Positions 20,939 through 31,720 are shown, numbered from the stretch's first letter. The stretch: 64,000 nucleotides of DNA from JBBWZH01 sp035544115 (GCA_963714145.1 OY970235.1:4898001-4962000); one strand, 5' to 3'. Program-made: numbers and translations. Notes: a model not told the origin generated them from the sequence alone.

Positions 20939-21053
20939 GTGCACCCCGTCTGGTGCCCGTGGCGGGTTGATGATAGCCAATTCCGTCCGGTGCCCGCCGG
21001 GGGGTTTCGGCCGCGGCACCCGCCGGGCCGGCGCGGGGGTCGCCGTCAGAGGG

Positions 21054-21668
21054 CTAGCCGGTCCCGGCGACGGTCTTCGCCGCGGCCTGCGCCTCGTCGC
21101 TGGTCGGCCCGGGCATCGGGACGAACACCGTGCCGCGGTAGTAGCGCAGCTCGCGGACGCTCTCCCAGATGTCGGCCAGCGCCCGGTGCGCCAGCCCCTT
21201 CGCCGGCTGGGCGAAGTAGACCCGCGGGTACCAGCGCCGGCACAGCTCCTTGATCGAGGAGACGTCGATCATGCGGTAGTGCAGGAACCGGTCCAACTCG
21301 GGCATGTCGCGGGCGATGAACGCGCGGTCGGTGGCGATCGAGTTGCCGCACAGCGGGACGCTGCGGGCGTCGCTCACGTACGCCCGGATGTACTCGAGCA
21401 CCAGCCGCTCCGCCTCGGCCACCGACCGCGTCGAGTGGCGGACCAGGTCGGTCAGCCCGGACGCGCCGTGCATGTCCGCGACGATCTTCTCCATGCCGTC
21501 CAGCATCGCGTCCGGCGCGGAGATCACGACGTCGACGCCGTCGCCGAGCACGTTCAGGTCCGCATCGGTGACCAGGGCTGCGATCTCGATCAACGCGTCC
21601 TTGCCGAGATCGAGCCCGGTCATCTCGCAGTCGACCCACACCAGCCGGTCAGTTGCCTTCTCCGCCAC
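21054..21668 (-). CDS. orn: Oligoribonuclease
   Basis: DEDD-family 3'-5' exoribonuclease of 204 residues that degrades short RNA oligonucleotides and pGpG. The start has VWVDCEMTGLD with the first Asp and Glu of the DEDD set. Further motifs are IATDRAFIARDMPEL and a C-terminal HRALADIWESVRELRYYR supplying His and Asp. Length and motif order match the family fully. Its place next to tRNA-His and the transpeptidase looks like conserved core genome, so the island ends at tRNA-Lys. Confidence 0.96.
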   Translation of the reverse strand: MAEKATDRLVWVDCEMTGLDLGKDALIEIAALVTDADLNVLGDGVDVVISAPDAMLDGMEKIVADMHGASGLTDLVRHSTRSVAEAERLVLEYIRAYVSDARSVPLCGNSIATDRAFIARDMPELDRFLHYRMIDVSSIKELCRRWYPRVYFAQPAKGLAHRALADIWESVRELRYYRGTVFVPMPGPTSDEAQAAAKTVAGTG

Positions 21669-21848
21669 CCCCTGACCCTATCCGCGTGACGGCCCCGGCC
21701 GCGGCAGCTACGGCGTGTCCCGCCGATATCCCCCCAGGTAGGCGAGCCGATCGGGGGACGCGCCCGGACGCCCGGAGGTAGCCCGATCGGCCGGAGCCGG
21801 CCGGACGGACGGTGACGCACCCCGGGCGACCGGCGGCGCGACCCCGGC

Positions 21849-22298
21849 CTACCGGATCGACTCGCGGACGGGTTCGAGGATGAGGACGGGGATGTCGCGG
21901 TCGCCGGCGCGGACCTGGTACCGGGCGTAGCCGCGGTAGCCGGCCACGATCGACGGCCAGAGCCCGTCCTTCTCGGCCGCGGTGGCGGTGCGGGCCAGCA
22001 TCTCCCGGCTGCGGCCGCCCATCGTGATCGTCACCTTCGGGTTCGCCCGCAGGTTCAGGTACCAGGTCGGGTGCCGCGGCGCACCGCCCTTGGACGCGAC
22101 CAGGACCACCCGATCGGCGTCGAACACCGGCGTGGTCAGCATGATCTGCCGCTGCTGGCCGGACTTCCGGCCGGTCATGGTCAGCTTCAGCGCCTGCATG
22201 CCGAGGAACCGGTTGCCCAACTGCCCGTTCGTCAGGTCGAAAATCGCCCGGTGGCTGCGGCTGAGCGCCTTCCAGGCGAAATCCGGATATCTGAGCAC
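21849..22298 (-). CDS. Deazaflavin (F420)-dependent nitroreductase family protein
   Basis: Small 149-residue protein of the DDN/DUF385 family, which binds coenzyme F420 and reduces quinones or nitro compounds. Seen: the core TGRKSGQQRQIML, then DRVVLVASKGGAPRHPTWYLNLRANP and a C-terminal YARYQ. These are the usual family blocks in the right order and at the usual length. No signal peptide. The substrate is not predictable. It stands alone between orn and the esterase, all on the minus strand but with gaps above 60 bases. Confidence 0.88.
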   Translation of the reverse strand: MLRYPDFAWKALSRSHRAIFDLTNGQLGNRFLGMQALKLTMTGRKSGQQRQIMLTTPVFDADRVVLVASKGGAPRHPTWYLNLRANPKVTITMGGRSREMLARTATAAEKDGLWPSIVAGYRGYARYQVRAGDRDIPVLILEPVRESIR

Positions 22299-22365
22299 CT
22301 CGTCACGGTAGCGGGTCCCGGCGCCGCCGGGCCGACCGTGACGGCCGGCCCGGCGGCGCTGCGGG

Positions 22366-24015
22366 TCAGCCGGCCGGCAGCGAGTTCCAGAACCCGCACT
22401 GGTGCTCCGCCGCGACCGCCGCGGCCGGCAGCGCGACCGAGTGACCGCCGGCCCGCAGCGACAGCACCCGCGGCTGCCCCGCGTACCGCGGCCAGCCGGC
22501 CAGGTGCGCGGCGCCCGGCCGGCCGGACCGGACGAACGAGCCCCAGTACCGGACCATGTCGCTGGCCAGCCGGCGTTCGGCTGCGTCGAAGGTCGGCGCG
22601 ATCGGGGTGCCGTTGTCGAAGCTCGGCCACAGGTAGGCCAACTCGGCGGCGTGCCCGGCGCCCCAGACGTAGCCGGCCGGCGTCGGCGCCAGGCCCGGTC
22701 CGGTGCGGTGGCCGAACTCGTACGCGTAGGTCGGCGTCCAGCGGGCCAGCTCGGCGGTCAGCGCGAGGTTGGTGCAGCCGCCGATGCCGACCAGCAGCCC
22801 CGAGTCGGTGAACACGGCGCCGACCAGGTAGGCGGCGGTGAACTGGTCGGCGCTGGCCGGCCACGGGTAGTGCGCCAGCACCGCGTCCGCGGCAGCCCCG
22901 AACCTGGACTGGACGAACCCGGTGTACGCCGCCTCCGACCCGCCGACGAAGCCCTGCGCGAAGGTCCGGCCCTCGTCCCGGTTCGCGCCGATCACCACCG
23001 GCACCCGGGCGAACCGGCCGGTCCGGACGGCGACGGCCGGGTCCAGCGGCAGCGTCGGGCCGCCGCGGACGAACGCGGCCGGGGCGCCGACGTCGAGCAG
23101 CTGCCCGGTCGGGACCGCGCGCAGGCACCCGACCGCGGTGGCCGCGTCGGTGCAGCCGACCCGGCCGGCCAGCGTGGTGCCGGTGGCGTCGGCGGCGGCC
23201 TGGGTCTGGCTCGGGCAGCTGCCGCTCTGGATCATCGCGGCGGCGAACAGGCCGCGGGAGCCGGGCGCACTCAGGTGCGCACACACCGAGAACCCGCCGG
23301 CGGACTCGCCGCCGATCGTCACCCGGCCCGGGTCGCCACCGAACGCGGCGACGTTCCGGCGCACCCAGCGCAATGCCGCCTGCTGGTCGAGGAACCCGTA
23401 GTTGCCGGACTCGCCGCGTTCGGCGGTCAGCCCCGGGTGGCCGAGGAACCCGAACACGCCGAGCCGGTAGTTGATCGTCACGACCAGCACCCGGGACCCG
23501 GTCACGATCAGCGACCCGTCGTGCTGGCTGGACGAGCCGTTCTGCAGCCCGCCGCCATGGATGAACAGGTACACCGGCAGCCGGGCGCCGGGCCGCGCGC
23601 CGGCCGGCCGCTGCACGTTCAGGAACAGGCAGTCCTCGGTCTCCGAGCGCGGTCCGTTGGTGCTGGCCGTGGCCGGGCACCGGTTGCCGTACCGGCTCGC
23701 CGGCCGGACTCCCGACCAGGCCGGCGCGGGCTGCGGCGGCCGCCAGCGCAGCGCGCCGACCGGGGCGGCCGCGTACGGCAGGCCGAGGAAGCTGTCCACA
23801 CCGCCGGCCCGGACGCCGCGCACCGCGCCCGCGTCGGTCCGGACCACCAGCCCACTCCCCTGGCCGGCCGAGCCCGGCCCGCCGGCGCCCGCCGACCGGC
23901 CGGACAGGCCGGCGCTGCCGGTGGCTCCGGCCGCCGCCGGTAGGGCCGGGCCGAGCAGGGTGGCCGCGCCGAGCGCCGCCACCCCCAGCCAGGTCCGCCC
24001 ACGATGGATCGTCAT
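22366..24015 (-). CDS. Secreted type-B carboxylesterase
   Basis: Carboxylesterase/lipase type B of 549 residues, alpha/beta hydrolase fold, probably secreted. The N-terminal signal peptide (GRTWLGVAALGAATLLG up to about residue 33) is followed by the family mark EDCLFLNVQRP and the nucleophile elbow GGESAGG (near residue 235). Further towards the C-terminus are the acid residue region (GANRDEGRTF) and a His region (WGAGHAAEL). ATG 24015 has GGAAGGA 8-9 bases upstream; an in-frame start at 24066 lacks this and would hide the signal peptide. The natural ester substrate is unknown. Confidence 0.93.
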   Translation of the reverse strand: MTIHRGRTWLGVAALGAATLLGPALPAAAGATGSAGLSGRSAGAGGPGSAGQGSGLVVRTDAGAVRGVRAGGVDSFLGLPYAAAPVGALRWRPPQPAPAWSGVRPASRYGNRCPATASTNGPRSETEDCLFLNVQRPAGARPGARLPVYLFIHGGGLQNGSSSQHDGSLIVTGSRVLVVTINYRLGVFGFLGHPGLTAERGESGNYGFLDQQAALRWVRRNVAAFGGDPGRVTIGGESAGGFSVCAHLSAPGSRGLFAAAMIQSGSCPSQTQAAADATGTTLAGRVGCTDAATAVGCLRAVPTGQLLDVGAPAAFVRGGPTLPLDPAVAVRTGRFARVPVVIGANRDEGRTFAQGFVGGSEAAYTGFVQSRFGAAADAVLAHYPWPASADQFTAAYLVGAVFTDSGLLVGIGGCTNLALTAELARWTPTYAYEFGHRTGPGLAPTPAGYVWGAGHAAELAYLWPSFDNGTPIAPTFDAAERRLASDMVRYWGSFVRSGRPGAAHLAGWPRYAGQPRVLSLRAGGHSVALPAAAVAAEHQCGFWNSLPAG

Positions 24016-24266
24016 GCCGCACCGTCCTTCCGGTCGACGCGGCGCCCGCCGAGCGCCTGGTACCACTACCGATACTCGGGATCAACCGATGCTAACCGCA
24101 CTGAAAGCGGCGGGCATCCGGGCCGCGTACCCGGCTGGCGTCCGGCGCCGCGATCGGCCGCGCCGGCGGTGACCGCGACCGGACAACAGGTGACCCGGCG
24201 GCGCCGAGCCGGCACGATCGGCACAGCGAAGCTGGGCAGGACAGGGTCGGAGGGAAGGAGCTAGGT

Positions 24267-25160
24267 ATGGAGCAGTCGCCACTGCGGGGCAGGGTCGTGG
24301 TGATCACCGGCGCCGCCCGGGGCATCGGCGCCGAGCTGGCTGGCCAGCTGGCCGCCCGGGGCGCCCGGCTGGCGCTGCTCGGCCTGGAGCCGGCCGAGCT
24401 GGCCGCGGTGGCGGATCGCTGCGGCGGCGCCTGGTGGGAGGTGGACGTCACCGACGGCGCCCGGCTGGCCACGGTCGCCGCCGAGGTGGCGGACCGGCTC
24501 GGGCCGGCCGAGGTGGTGGTGGCCAACGCCGGCATCGGGGTCGCCGGCAGCTTCCGGGACGCCGCCCCGACCGCGTTCGACCGGGTGATCGAGGTGAACG
24601 TGCTGGGCAGCGTCCGGACCGCGCGGGCGTTCCTGCCGCAGCTGCTGGACCGGCGCGGATACCTGCTGCAGATCGCCTCGCTGGCCGCGCTGACACCGAT
24701 GCCGCTGGGGGCGGCGTACGGGGCGAGCAAGGCGGCGGTCGACTCGTACGCCCACGCGGTACGGCTGGAGCTGGCCGGGCACGGGGTGGGCGTCGGCGTG
24801 GCCTACCTGTCCTGGGTGGACACCGACCTGGTCCGCGGCGCGGACGCGGTGCCCGGGATGGCCGGGCACCGGTCCCGGCTGCCGTTCCCGTTCAACCGCA
24901 CCTCCCCGGTGCCGGCCGCGGTCGCCCGGCTGGTCGCCGGCATCGAGCGGCGGGCCAGCCACATCTACGCGCCGGCCTGGGTGGGCGCGCTACTGCCGGT
25001 CCGCGGCCTGCTGCCGGCGCTGGCGGCCCGGGCCGCCGGCCGGCAGGCGGCAGCCGGCGAGGCCGCGATGCGCGCCGCCGGGGCCGACCTCAGCCGCCCG
25101 ATCGGCGCCGGTGGCCACGCCGACCACCTGCACCGCTCCGCCGCCGCGTCCAGCGGCTGA
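24267..25160 (+). CDS. Short-chain dehydrogenase/reductase (SDR)
   Basis: Classical SDR oxidoreductase of 297 residues. Cofactor site TGAARGIGAE near residue 14, NAGIGVAG, the catalytic Ser in IASLAAL, and YGASK for Tyr and Lys. The C-terminal extension after about residue 235 is longer than in minimal SDRs and is hydrophobic (ALLPVRGLLPALAARAAG), which may bind membrane or lipid substrates. ATG 24267 follows AAGGAG. The substrate is unknown. lspA follows 113 bases later in the same direction. Confidence 0.93.
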   Translation: MEQSPLRGRVVVITGAARGIGAELAGQLAARGARLALLGLEPAELAAVADRCGGAWWEVDVTDGARLATVAAEVADRLGPAEVVVANAGIGVAGSFRDAAPTAFDRVIEVNVLGSVRTARAFLPQLLDRRGYLLQIASLAALTPMPLGAAYGASKAAVDSYAHAVRLELAGHGVGVGVAYLSWVDTDLVRGADAVPGMAGHRSRLPFPFNRTSPVPAAVARLVAGIERRASHIYAPAWVGALLPVRGLLPALAARAAGRQAAAGEAAMRAAGADLSRPIGAGGHADHLHRSAAASSG

Positions 25161-25273
25161 GCCGGCCGGGGCGGCGGGCGGCCGGGAAGGCGGCGGACCC
25201 GGCGAGGAACAGCGCGGACGGCTGGCAGGGGCGGGCGGACGGGCCGCTGGGGCGGGTCGGGATACTGGGCGGC

Positions 25274-25888
25274 GTGTCCACCGCTGCTCCGGCCCGTGCC
25301 GTCGTCTGGCTGACCGCGCTGACCGGTCTGGTGGTCGACCAGGTCACCAAAGTGATCATGGTGGCCACCCGGGAGGGCGAGCCGCCGCTGCGGGTGATCG
25401 GGCAGACGCTGACGCTGCACGTGTCCCGGAACAGCGGCGCGGCGTTCTCGTTCGCGCCGACCATGACGATCCTGTTCACCGGGGTAGCGGTCGCGGTGGC
25501 GGTGCTGATCGCCCGGCAGGCGTCCCGGCTGACCTCGACCGCCTGGGCGGTCGCGCTCGGGCTGCTGCTGACCGGCGCACTCGGGAACCTGACCGACCGG
25601 CTGCTCCGGGCCCCGGGCGTGGGCCGCGGCGCGGTCGTGGACTTCATCTCGCTGCGCCACTTCGCCACGTTCAACGTCGCCGACAGCTGCCTCACCTGCG
25701 GCGCGATCCTGGTGCTGCTGCTCTCGCTGCGCGGCGTGCCGCTCGGCGACGAGGCCCGGCCCGCCCCGGCCGCCACCGGCTCGGCGCCCGCTCCGCCGCC
25801 CACCCCGGCCGGGACGCCGCCGGAGCCGGAGCCGGCCGACACAGCGGAGCCGAAGGGCACCGAGGACGTGCCCAGCCCGCCGGCCTGA
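25274..25888 (+). CDS. lspA: Lipoprotein signal peptidase (signal peptidase II)
   Basis: Membrane aspartyl protease that removes signal peptides from prolipoproteins; 204 residues. Four hydrophobic segments are visible. Family blocks: DQVTKV near the start, SRNSGAAFSF, GALGNLTDRLLR with the first catalytic Asp, and FNVADSCLTCG with the second. GTG 25274 is the best start because it directly precedes the first membrane helix. After about residue 155 a Pro/Ala-rich tail of some 50 residues follows, a common addition in actinobacteria. The window also encodes at least two lipoproteins as possible substrates. Confidence 0.95.
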   Translation: MSTAAPARAVVWLTALTGLVVDQVTKVIMVATREGEPPLRVIGQTLTLHVSRNSGAAFSFAPTMTILFTGVAVAVAVLIARQASRLTSTAWAVALGLLLTGALGNLTDRLLRAPGVGRGAVVDFISLRHFATFNVADSCLTCGAILVLLLSLRGVPLGDEARPAPAATGSAPAPPPTPAGTPPEPEPADTAEPKGTEDVPSPPA

Positions 25889-25960
25889 CCTGGCGAGGCT
25901 CCCCCACCGGCCGGCACGTCCCGAAGAGACCACCCCGGCCGCCACCCCGGGCCGGCCCCG

Positions 25961-26049
25961 GCCGCCGGGAAGGCCGCCGGCTCCGCCCACCGGGAAGGCC
26001 GCCGGGAAGGCCGCCGGCCCGGCCACCGGGAAGGTCGCCGGGAAGGCCC
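25961..26049. repeat. Short tandem repeat with GGGAAGGCCGCC units
   Basis: Five occurrences of GGGAAGG(C/T)CG at 25967, 25992, 26004, 26028 and 26040, spaced 12 or 24-25 bases, in the gap between lspA and the next gene. No gene is seen in this 250-bp gap. Confidence 0.7.
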
Positions 26050-26141
26050 GGCTCGGGCCGGCGTGCGCCGGATGCCCCGGAAATCACCCCGGTAGGCGTC
26101 GATGGTCGCCTAGCCTTCTGGAAACATCCGGGGGTGGTTGG

Positions 26142-26969
26142 GTGAACTACGACCGACTGATCGGCTTTCTCGGGCTCGTCCTCGGGGTGCTGCCGTACAC
26201 CGCGCTGCTGCTCCGCTGGGCGACGAACCGGCGGCCGGCCCGGCGCTTCCTCAAGCTCGGCAAGGACCGGCCGGTTGAAGTGATCGCCTCCACGAACTCG
26301 ACCCTGAAGGCGTCCACGGGTGAGGCGAAGACGTACACCACGGCCGTCGGCGAACTCCGCTCGGTCGCCGTCGGCGCCCGGACCGTGCTGCCGCTCTACA
26401 AGGAGAAGAAGGTCTCCGTGTTCATGAGCGAGGAGTACGCCGGGCGCCTGCAGGCGGACACGCTGATCCTGGGTGGCCCGCTGCGGAACTCCTACGCGCA
26501 ACGCTTCCTCGACTACGTGAACGACACCTACCCGGAGGCCCGACTGGTGCTGGACGCCCCGGCCGGTGTGATCGGCGTCGCCAACCGGAACCGCACGTTC
26601 GACCAGAAGATCTCCGGCGGCGTCCCGCAGGAGGATCTGGCCCTGCTGGTGCTGGCGACGGTGCCCGGCAGCGAGGTGCCCGACCAGCGGTTCGTGCTCT
26701 GCGCCGGGCTCAGCACGTACGGGACGGAGGGGGCGACCCGGCTGCTGTTCCAGCGCGCCCTGCAGCCCACCCGGGACGGCGTACGGCTGCGCCGGCTGAT
26801 GTCCGGCGCGATGGCCGCCGGGGTGGTCCGGGTCTGGGTGGAGCGCCGCCAGGTGGTCCGGACCGAACTGCTGGAGGAGTTCTGCTGGTCGGCCCGCACC
26901 GCCCGCCGCCGGCCGCAGCCGGCGGCCGCCCCGCCAGCGGCCGCCCCGCCGGCACCGGCGGAGCCGTGA
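26142..26969 (+). CDS. Hypothetical membrane-anchored protein
   Basis: Protein of 275 residues that I do not recognise. It starts with one membrane helix (about residues 5-25), then a basic stretch and a folded region up to about residue 250. That region contains TLILGGPLRNSYAQRFL, ANRNRTFDQKI and RFVLCAGLSTYGTEGA. The tail is Ala/Pro-rich. With a single N-terminal anchor followed by Arg residues, the bulk is probably cytoplasmic. GTG 26142 has a G-rich stretch upstream. Coding bias is as in the neighbours. A terminator follows at 27011. Confidence 0.75.
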   Translation: MNYDRLIGFLGLVLGVLPYTALLLRWATNRRPARRFLKLGKDRPVEVIASTNSTLKASTGEAKTYTTAVGELRSVAVGARTVLPLYKEKKVSVFMSEEYAGRLQADTLILGGPLRNSYAQRFLDYVNDTYPEARLVLDAPAGVIGVANRNRTFDQKISGGVPQEDLALLVLATVPGSEVPDQRFVLCAGLSTYGTEGATRLLFQRALQPTRDGVRLRRLMSGAMAAGVVRVWVERRQVVRTELLEEFCWSARTARRRPQPAAAPPAAAPPAPAEP

Positions 26970-27010
26970 CCGGCGCAGCCGTGACCGGCGCGGCCGGACC
27001 GAACAGCCTG

Positions 27011-27040
27011 CGGGCGCCCGGCCGACCGGCCGGGCGCCCG
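27011..27040. terminator. Hairpin terminator between convergent genes
   Basis: A 13-bp perfect stem (CGGGCGCCCGGCC at 27011-27023 and its complement at 27028-27040) with loop GACC. It lies between the hypothetical gene and the M1 peptidase gene, which converge here. Confidence 0.75.
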
Positions 27041-27057
27041 CGGGGGTCAGTTCGGTA

Positions 27058-27086
27058 GTCCACTGTGGATCTGATCCACTGTGGAC
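27058..27086. repeat. Paired palindrome TCCACTGTGGA
   Basis: Two copies of TCCACTGTGGA at 27059-27069 and 27075-27085 form a near-perfect 29-bp palindrome broken only in its centre. It lies 5 bases after the M1 peptidase stop codon. Each half matches the recurring motif GTCCA-N3-TGGAC at 9 of 10 fixed positions. Confidence 0.7.
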
Positions 27087-27090
27087 GGTG

Positions 27091-28539
<1,449 letters not shown>

Positions 28540-28688
28540 CGTCGGGCAACTCCCCAGCGATCGGTTGTTGATCGGTGCCGGCCGCCGATCCGGGTCGGGC
28601 CCAGTCTGCGCGCGGTGCATACATCTGTCCATTTGGCACCCACCGTCGGCTTCGGACGCCGCAGCGGGACGTCCGGGTGGAAATACGG

Positions 28689-29414
28689 TCAGTCGGCAAG
28701 GTGCCGCAGCCAGCGCTGCGGCGCGGTCAGGAACTCCTGCCAGTCCCGCACCATCTCCAGCTCGGCCCAGTCCCGGCTGCTGATGCCGGCGTCGGTCAGT
28801 TCCAGCACCCGGGCGCCCGGCGCGGCGGCCAACAGCGGCGAGTGCGTCGCGAGGATCACCTGCGAGCCGGCCGCGACCGCGTCCGAGAGCAGGTAGAGCA
28901 GCGCCAGGCAGGACCGGAACGAGAGCGCGGCCTCCGGCTCGTCCAGCAGGTAGAGCCCACGTTCCAACTGCCGCGATTCCAGGAACGCCAGGAAACCCTC
29001 GCCGTGCGAGCGGGCGTTCAGCCCGCGGTCGCCGAACGCGCGCAGCTCCGGTCCGGCGTCCATCTCGGCGAAGTGCCCGTGCATCGCCTCGGCGCGCAGG
29101 AAGCAGCCGCCCTGCGGCGGCGGCCGCTGCCCGGTTATCCGGAGGCAGCGGTGCAGGTCGGCGTCCGCCGCGCCGGCCGGCGGCGCCCAGTGGTGCACCT
29201 GCGCGGTCAACCGGCCGGCCCAGGCCGCGGCCAGCGCCTCTACCAGCGTCGATTTGCCGGTGCCGTTCTCGCCGACCAGCACGGTGATCCCGGTGTCGAA
29301 CGCGAGCCCCTCGGCGCCGAGTTGGGCGACCGCCGGCACCTGCCAGTACCAGCCACCCGGGTCGTAGCCGGGGCCGCGCTCGACATCCACCCGGGCCAGC
29401 GGCAGGCTCACCAC
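28689..29414 (-). CDS. AAA/ABC-type ATPase, stand-alone
   Basis: Soluble ATPase of 241 residues with Walker A GENGTGKST near residue 50, Walker B YLLDEPEAALS and a switch His in ILATHSPLL. The architecture is that of the AAA_15/AAA_21 ABC-like ATPases related to RecF/SMC heads, not of membrane transporters: no transporter gene is next to it. The start overlaps the end of the marR-type gene by 7 bases, so the two are co-translated. The target is unknown. Confidence 0.88.
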   Translation of the reverse strand: MVSLPLARVDVERGPGYDPGGWYWQVPAVAQLGAEGLAFDTGITVLVGENGTGKSTLVEALAAAWAGRLTAQVHHWAPPAGAADADLHRCLRITGQRPPPQGGCFLRAEAMHGHFAEMDAGPELRAFGDRGLNARSHGEGFLAFLESRQLERGLYLLDEPEAALSFRSCLALLYLLSDAVAAGSQVILATHSPLLAAAPGARVLELTDAGISSRDWAELEMVRDWQEFLTAPQRWLRHLAD

Positions 29415-29875
29415 GGCGGCCGGGCGTCGGGCCGGAGCGCGGCCTGGCCACCGGTGCCCAACGCGGCCAGCCCGGCCCGCAGCGACTTGAGCGCCGGCAG
29501 GCCGAGCCCCTCGGCCAGCCGCACTTCGATACCGGCCAGCGCCCGCTCGACCGCCTGGACCCGGGCCCGGCCGCGGTCGGTGAGCACGATCACCTTGCCC
29601 CGCCGGTCAGCCGGATGCGGCTCGCGGCGGACGTAGCCGAGCCGCGCCAACTCGTCCGCGAGCTGACCGGCGGCCTGCTTGCCGAGGCCGAGGTGCTCCC
29701 CCAGCTGCCCGACGGTCACCCCGCCGAAGGACAGCCTGGACAACACGTACCCCTGCACCGGCCGCAGGTCGGTGAAGCCGGCCGCGCGCAGCTCGGCGGC
29801 CAACTCGTCGCGCAGCCGCCGCAGCGCGACCGCGAGCAGCGTGATCACATCCGGCTCCGGGCTTGACGGCCCCAT
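29408..29875 (-). CDS. MarR-family transcriptional regulator
   Basis: Winged-helix regulator of 155 residues. The recognition region reads TVGQLGEHLGLGKQAAGQLADELARLGYVRREPHPADRR in the usual MarR order, with the wing residues PADRRGK. It lies first in a two-gene unit with the ATPase and diverges from the ArsB-like permease gene (start 29949). It may therefore control either side; no clear palindrome was identified in the 73-bp gap. Confidence 0.9.
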   Translation of the reverse strand: MGPSSPEPDVITLLAVALRRLRDELAAELRAAGFTDLRPVQGYVLSRLSFGGVTVGQLGEHLGLGKQAAGQLADELARLGYVRREPHPADRRGKVIVLTDRGRARVQAVERALAGIEVRLAEGLGLPALKSLRAGLAALGTGGQAALRPDARPPW

Positions 29876-29948
29876 GTGGTCAACCTATCCAGCCCCGGTC
29901 ACGACCCTAAGCTGGGCCGATGATTGGCGACGCGGACCCGGCGCGGGG

Positions 29949-31199
29949 GTGATCGGCGCCGAACTGTTGGCGGTCGCGCTGCTGCTGGCGGTGCTGGCGT
30001 TCGCGGTGCTGCGGCCGCGCGGCTGGCCCGAGGCGGTGGCCGCGGTTCCGGCGGCCGGGCTGGTGGTGGCGGTCGGCGCGGTCGCCCCGGCCGACGCGCT
30101 GGCCGAGGTGCGCCAACTGCTGCCGGTGGTCGGGTTCCTGGCCGCGGTGCTGGTACTGGCCCAACTGTGCGATCAGGACGGCCTGTTCGGTGCGGCCGGC
30201 GCGGCGGTGGCCGGCGCCTGTCGCGGCCACCCCGGCCGGCTGCTGCCGGCCGTGTTCGTGCTGGCCGCGCTGACCACCGCGGTGCTCAGCCTGGACGCCA
30301 CCGTCGTGCTGCTCACCCCGGTGGTGTTCGCCACCGCGGCCCGGTTGCGGGCCCGGCCGAAGCCGCACGTGTACGCGTGCGCGCACCTGGCCAACTCGGC
30401 CTCGCTGCTGCTGCCGGTGTCGAACCTGACCAACCTGCTGGCGCTGGCCGCCAGCGGGTTGTCCTTCGTCCGGTTCGCGGCGCTGATGAGCCTGCCCTGG
30501 CTGGCCGCGATCGCCGTCGAGTACGCCGTGTTCCGCCGCTTCTTCGCGACCGACCTGGCGGTCGCCGCCGGCCCGGCCACGGATCCGGAGCGGCCGGCGG
30601 TGCCGGTGGTCAGCCTGGTCGTGGTGGCCGCGACGCTGGCCGGGTTCGTACTGGCGTCGGTGCTCGGGGCCAGCCCGGCCTGGGCCGCGCTGGCCGGGGT
30701 GCTGGTGCTCGGCGGCCGGGCGCTGGCCCGCCGGCGGAGCACCGTTCCCGGCCTGCTGGCCGCGGCCAGCCCGGCCTTCCTGGTGTTCGTGCTGGCGCTC
30801 GGCGTACTGGTGCGGGCGGTCGTGGACAACGGGCTGGGCCGCGCTGCCCGGCACCTGCTGCCGACCGGCACGACGCTGCCGGCGCTGCTGGGCGTCGCGG
30901 CCGCCGCCGCGGTGCTGGCGAACCTGGTGAACAACCTGCCGGCGGTCCTGGCGCTGCTGCCGATCGCGACCGCCGGCGGCCCCGGGCCGGTGCTGGCGGT
31001 GCTGATCGGGGTGAACGTCGGGCCAAACCTGACCTACGCCGGGTCGCTGGCGACCCTGCTGTGGCGGCGGGTGTTGCGCGAGCACGACGCGCGCCCGGCC
31101 GCCGCCGAGTTCCTCCGCCTCGGCCTGCTCACCGTCCCGGCCACGCTGGCGGCCGCGGTGCTGGCACTCTGGGCGACGCTGCACACGATCGGAGGTTGA
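29949..31199 (+). CDS. ArsB/SLC13-type membrane permease
   Basis: Integral membrane transporter of 416 residues with about 11-12 hydrophobic segments. The pattern fits the ArsB/NhaD ion transporter superfamily: two halves, each with an Asn-rich re-entrant part (SASLLLPVSNLTNLLAL and ANLVNNLPAVLALLPIA), and GVNVGPNLTYAGSLATLLWRR near the end, very like ArsB. No ars regulator or reductase is adjacent, so arsenite export is possible but not shown. GTG 29949 is taken as start. The UspA gene follows 5 bases after the stop. Confidence 0.85.
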   Translation: MIGAELLAVALLLAVLAFAVLRPRGWPEAVAAVPAAGLVVAVGAVAPADALAEVRQLLPVVGFLAAVLVLAQLCDQDGLFGAAGAAVAGACRGHPGRLLPAVFVLAALTTAVLSLDATVVLLTPVVFATAARLRARPKPHVYACAHLANSASLLLPVSNLTNLLALAASGLSFVRFAALMSLPWLAAIAVEYAVFRRFFATDLAVAAGPATDPERPAVPVVSLVVVAATLAGFVLASVLGASPAWAALAGVLVLGGRALARRRSTVPGLLAAASPAFLVFVLALGVLVRAVVDNGLGRAARHLLPTGTTLPALLGVAAAAAVLANLVNNLPAVLALLPIATAGGPGPVLAVLIGVNVGPNLTYAGSLATLLWRRVLREHDARPAAAEFLRLGLLTVPATLAAAVLALWATLHTIGG

Positions 31200-31204
31200 C
31201 TGGC

Positions 31205-31720
31205 GTGCCGGTGCTCATCTGGGTGGCCGACGGCACCTGGCCGGCGACGGTGGACGCCGCCCGGGCGCTCGCCCCGGCCGGCGCGGACCTGATCCTGCTG
31301 CACGTGACCGGGGACGAGGCGGCCGCCGCGCACGCGGCATTCAGCGGGCTGCTCGGCCGGGGTGCGGGCCGGGACCCGGGACCCCGGCTGGCCGCGCTGG
31401 CCGACGAGGCGGCAGCCGAACTGCTCGACCGCGCGGCCGAGCGGCTGGGCCGGCCGGCGGCGCTGCTGCGCCGGCACGGCCGGCCGGAGAGCGCGGTGCT
31501 GGCCGAGGCCGCCGGCGCCGACCTGCTCGTGCTCGCCCGCGACGGTGACCGCAGCCGGCGCGGCCCGCGCAGCCTCGGCCCGGCCACCCGGTTCATCGTC
31601 GACCATGCGCCCTGCCCGGTGCTGCTGGTCTGGCCGGAACCGGCGCCCGCGGCCGGCCCACCGGAGCCGCCCCCGCCGCCGCCGCACCACCACCCGTCCG
31701 GCCCGCCGCACCCGCCCTGA
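31205..31720 (+). CDS. Universal stress protein (UspA) family protein
   Basis: UspA-like nucleotide-binding protein of 171 residues. Seen: the beta1 strand VPVLIWVADGT, RRHGRPESAVLAEAAGADLLVLARDG and a C-terminal GPATRFIVDHAPCPVLLVWP, which is the family end motif. The ATP loop G-x2-G-x9-G(S/T) is altered, so ATP binding is uncertain. A Pro/His-rich tail follows. It sits 5 bases behind the permease gene and is almost certainly in its operon. Confidence 0.88.
   Translation: MPVLIWVADGTWPATVDAARALAPAGADLILLHVTGDEAAAAHAAFSGLLGRGAGRDPGPRLAALADEAAAELLDRAAERLGRPAALLRRHGRPESAVLAEAAGADLLVLARDGDRSRRGPRSLGPATRFIVDHAPCPVLLVWPEPAPAAGPPEPPPPPPHHHPSGPPHPP

Noticed and set aside
29949..31199. Arsenic resistance operon
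   Set aside because: The permease resembles ArsB, but no arsR, arsC or acr3 lies nearby and a UspA gene is its partner, so the substrate is left open.
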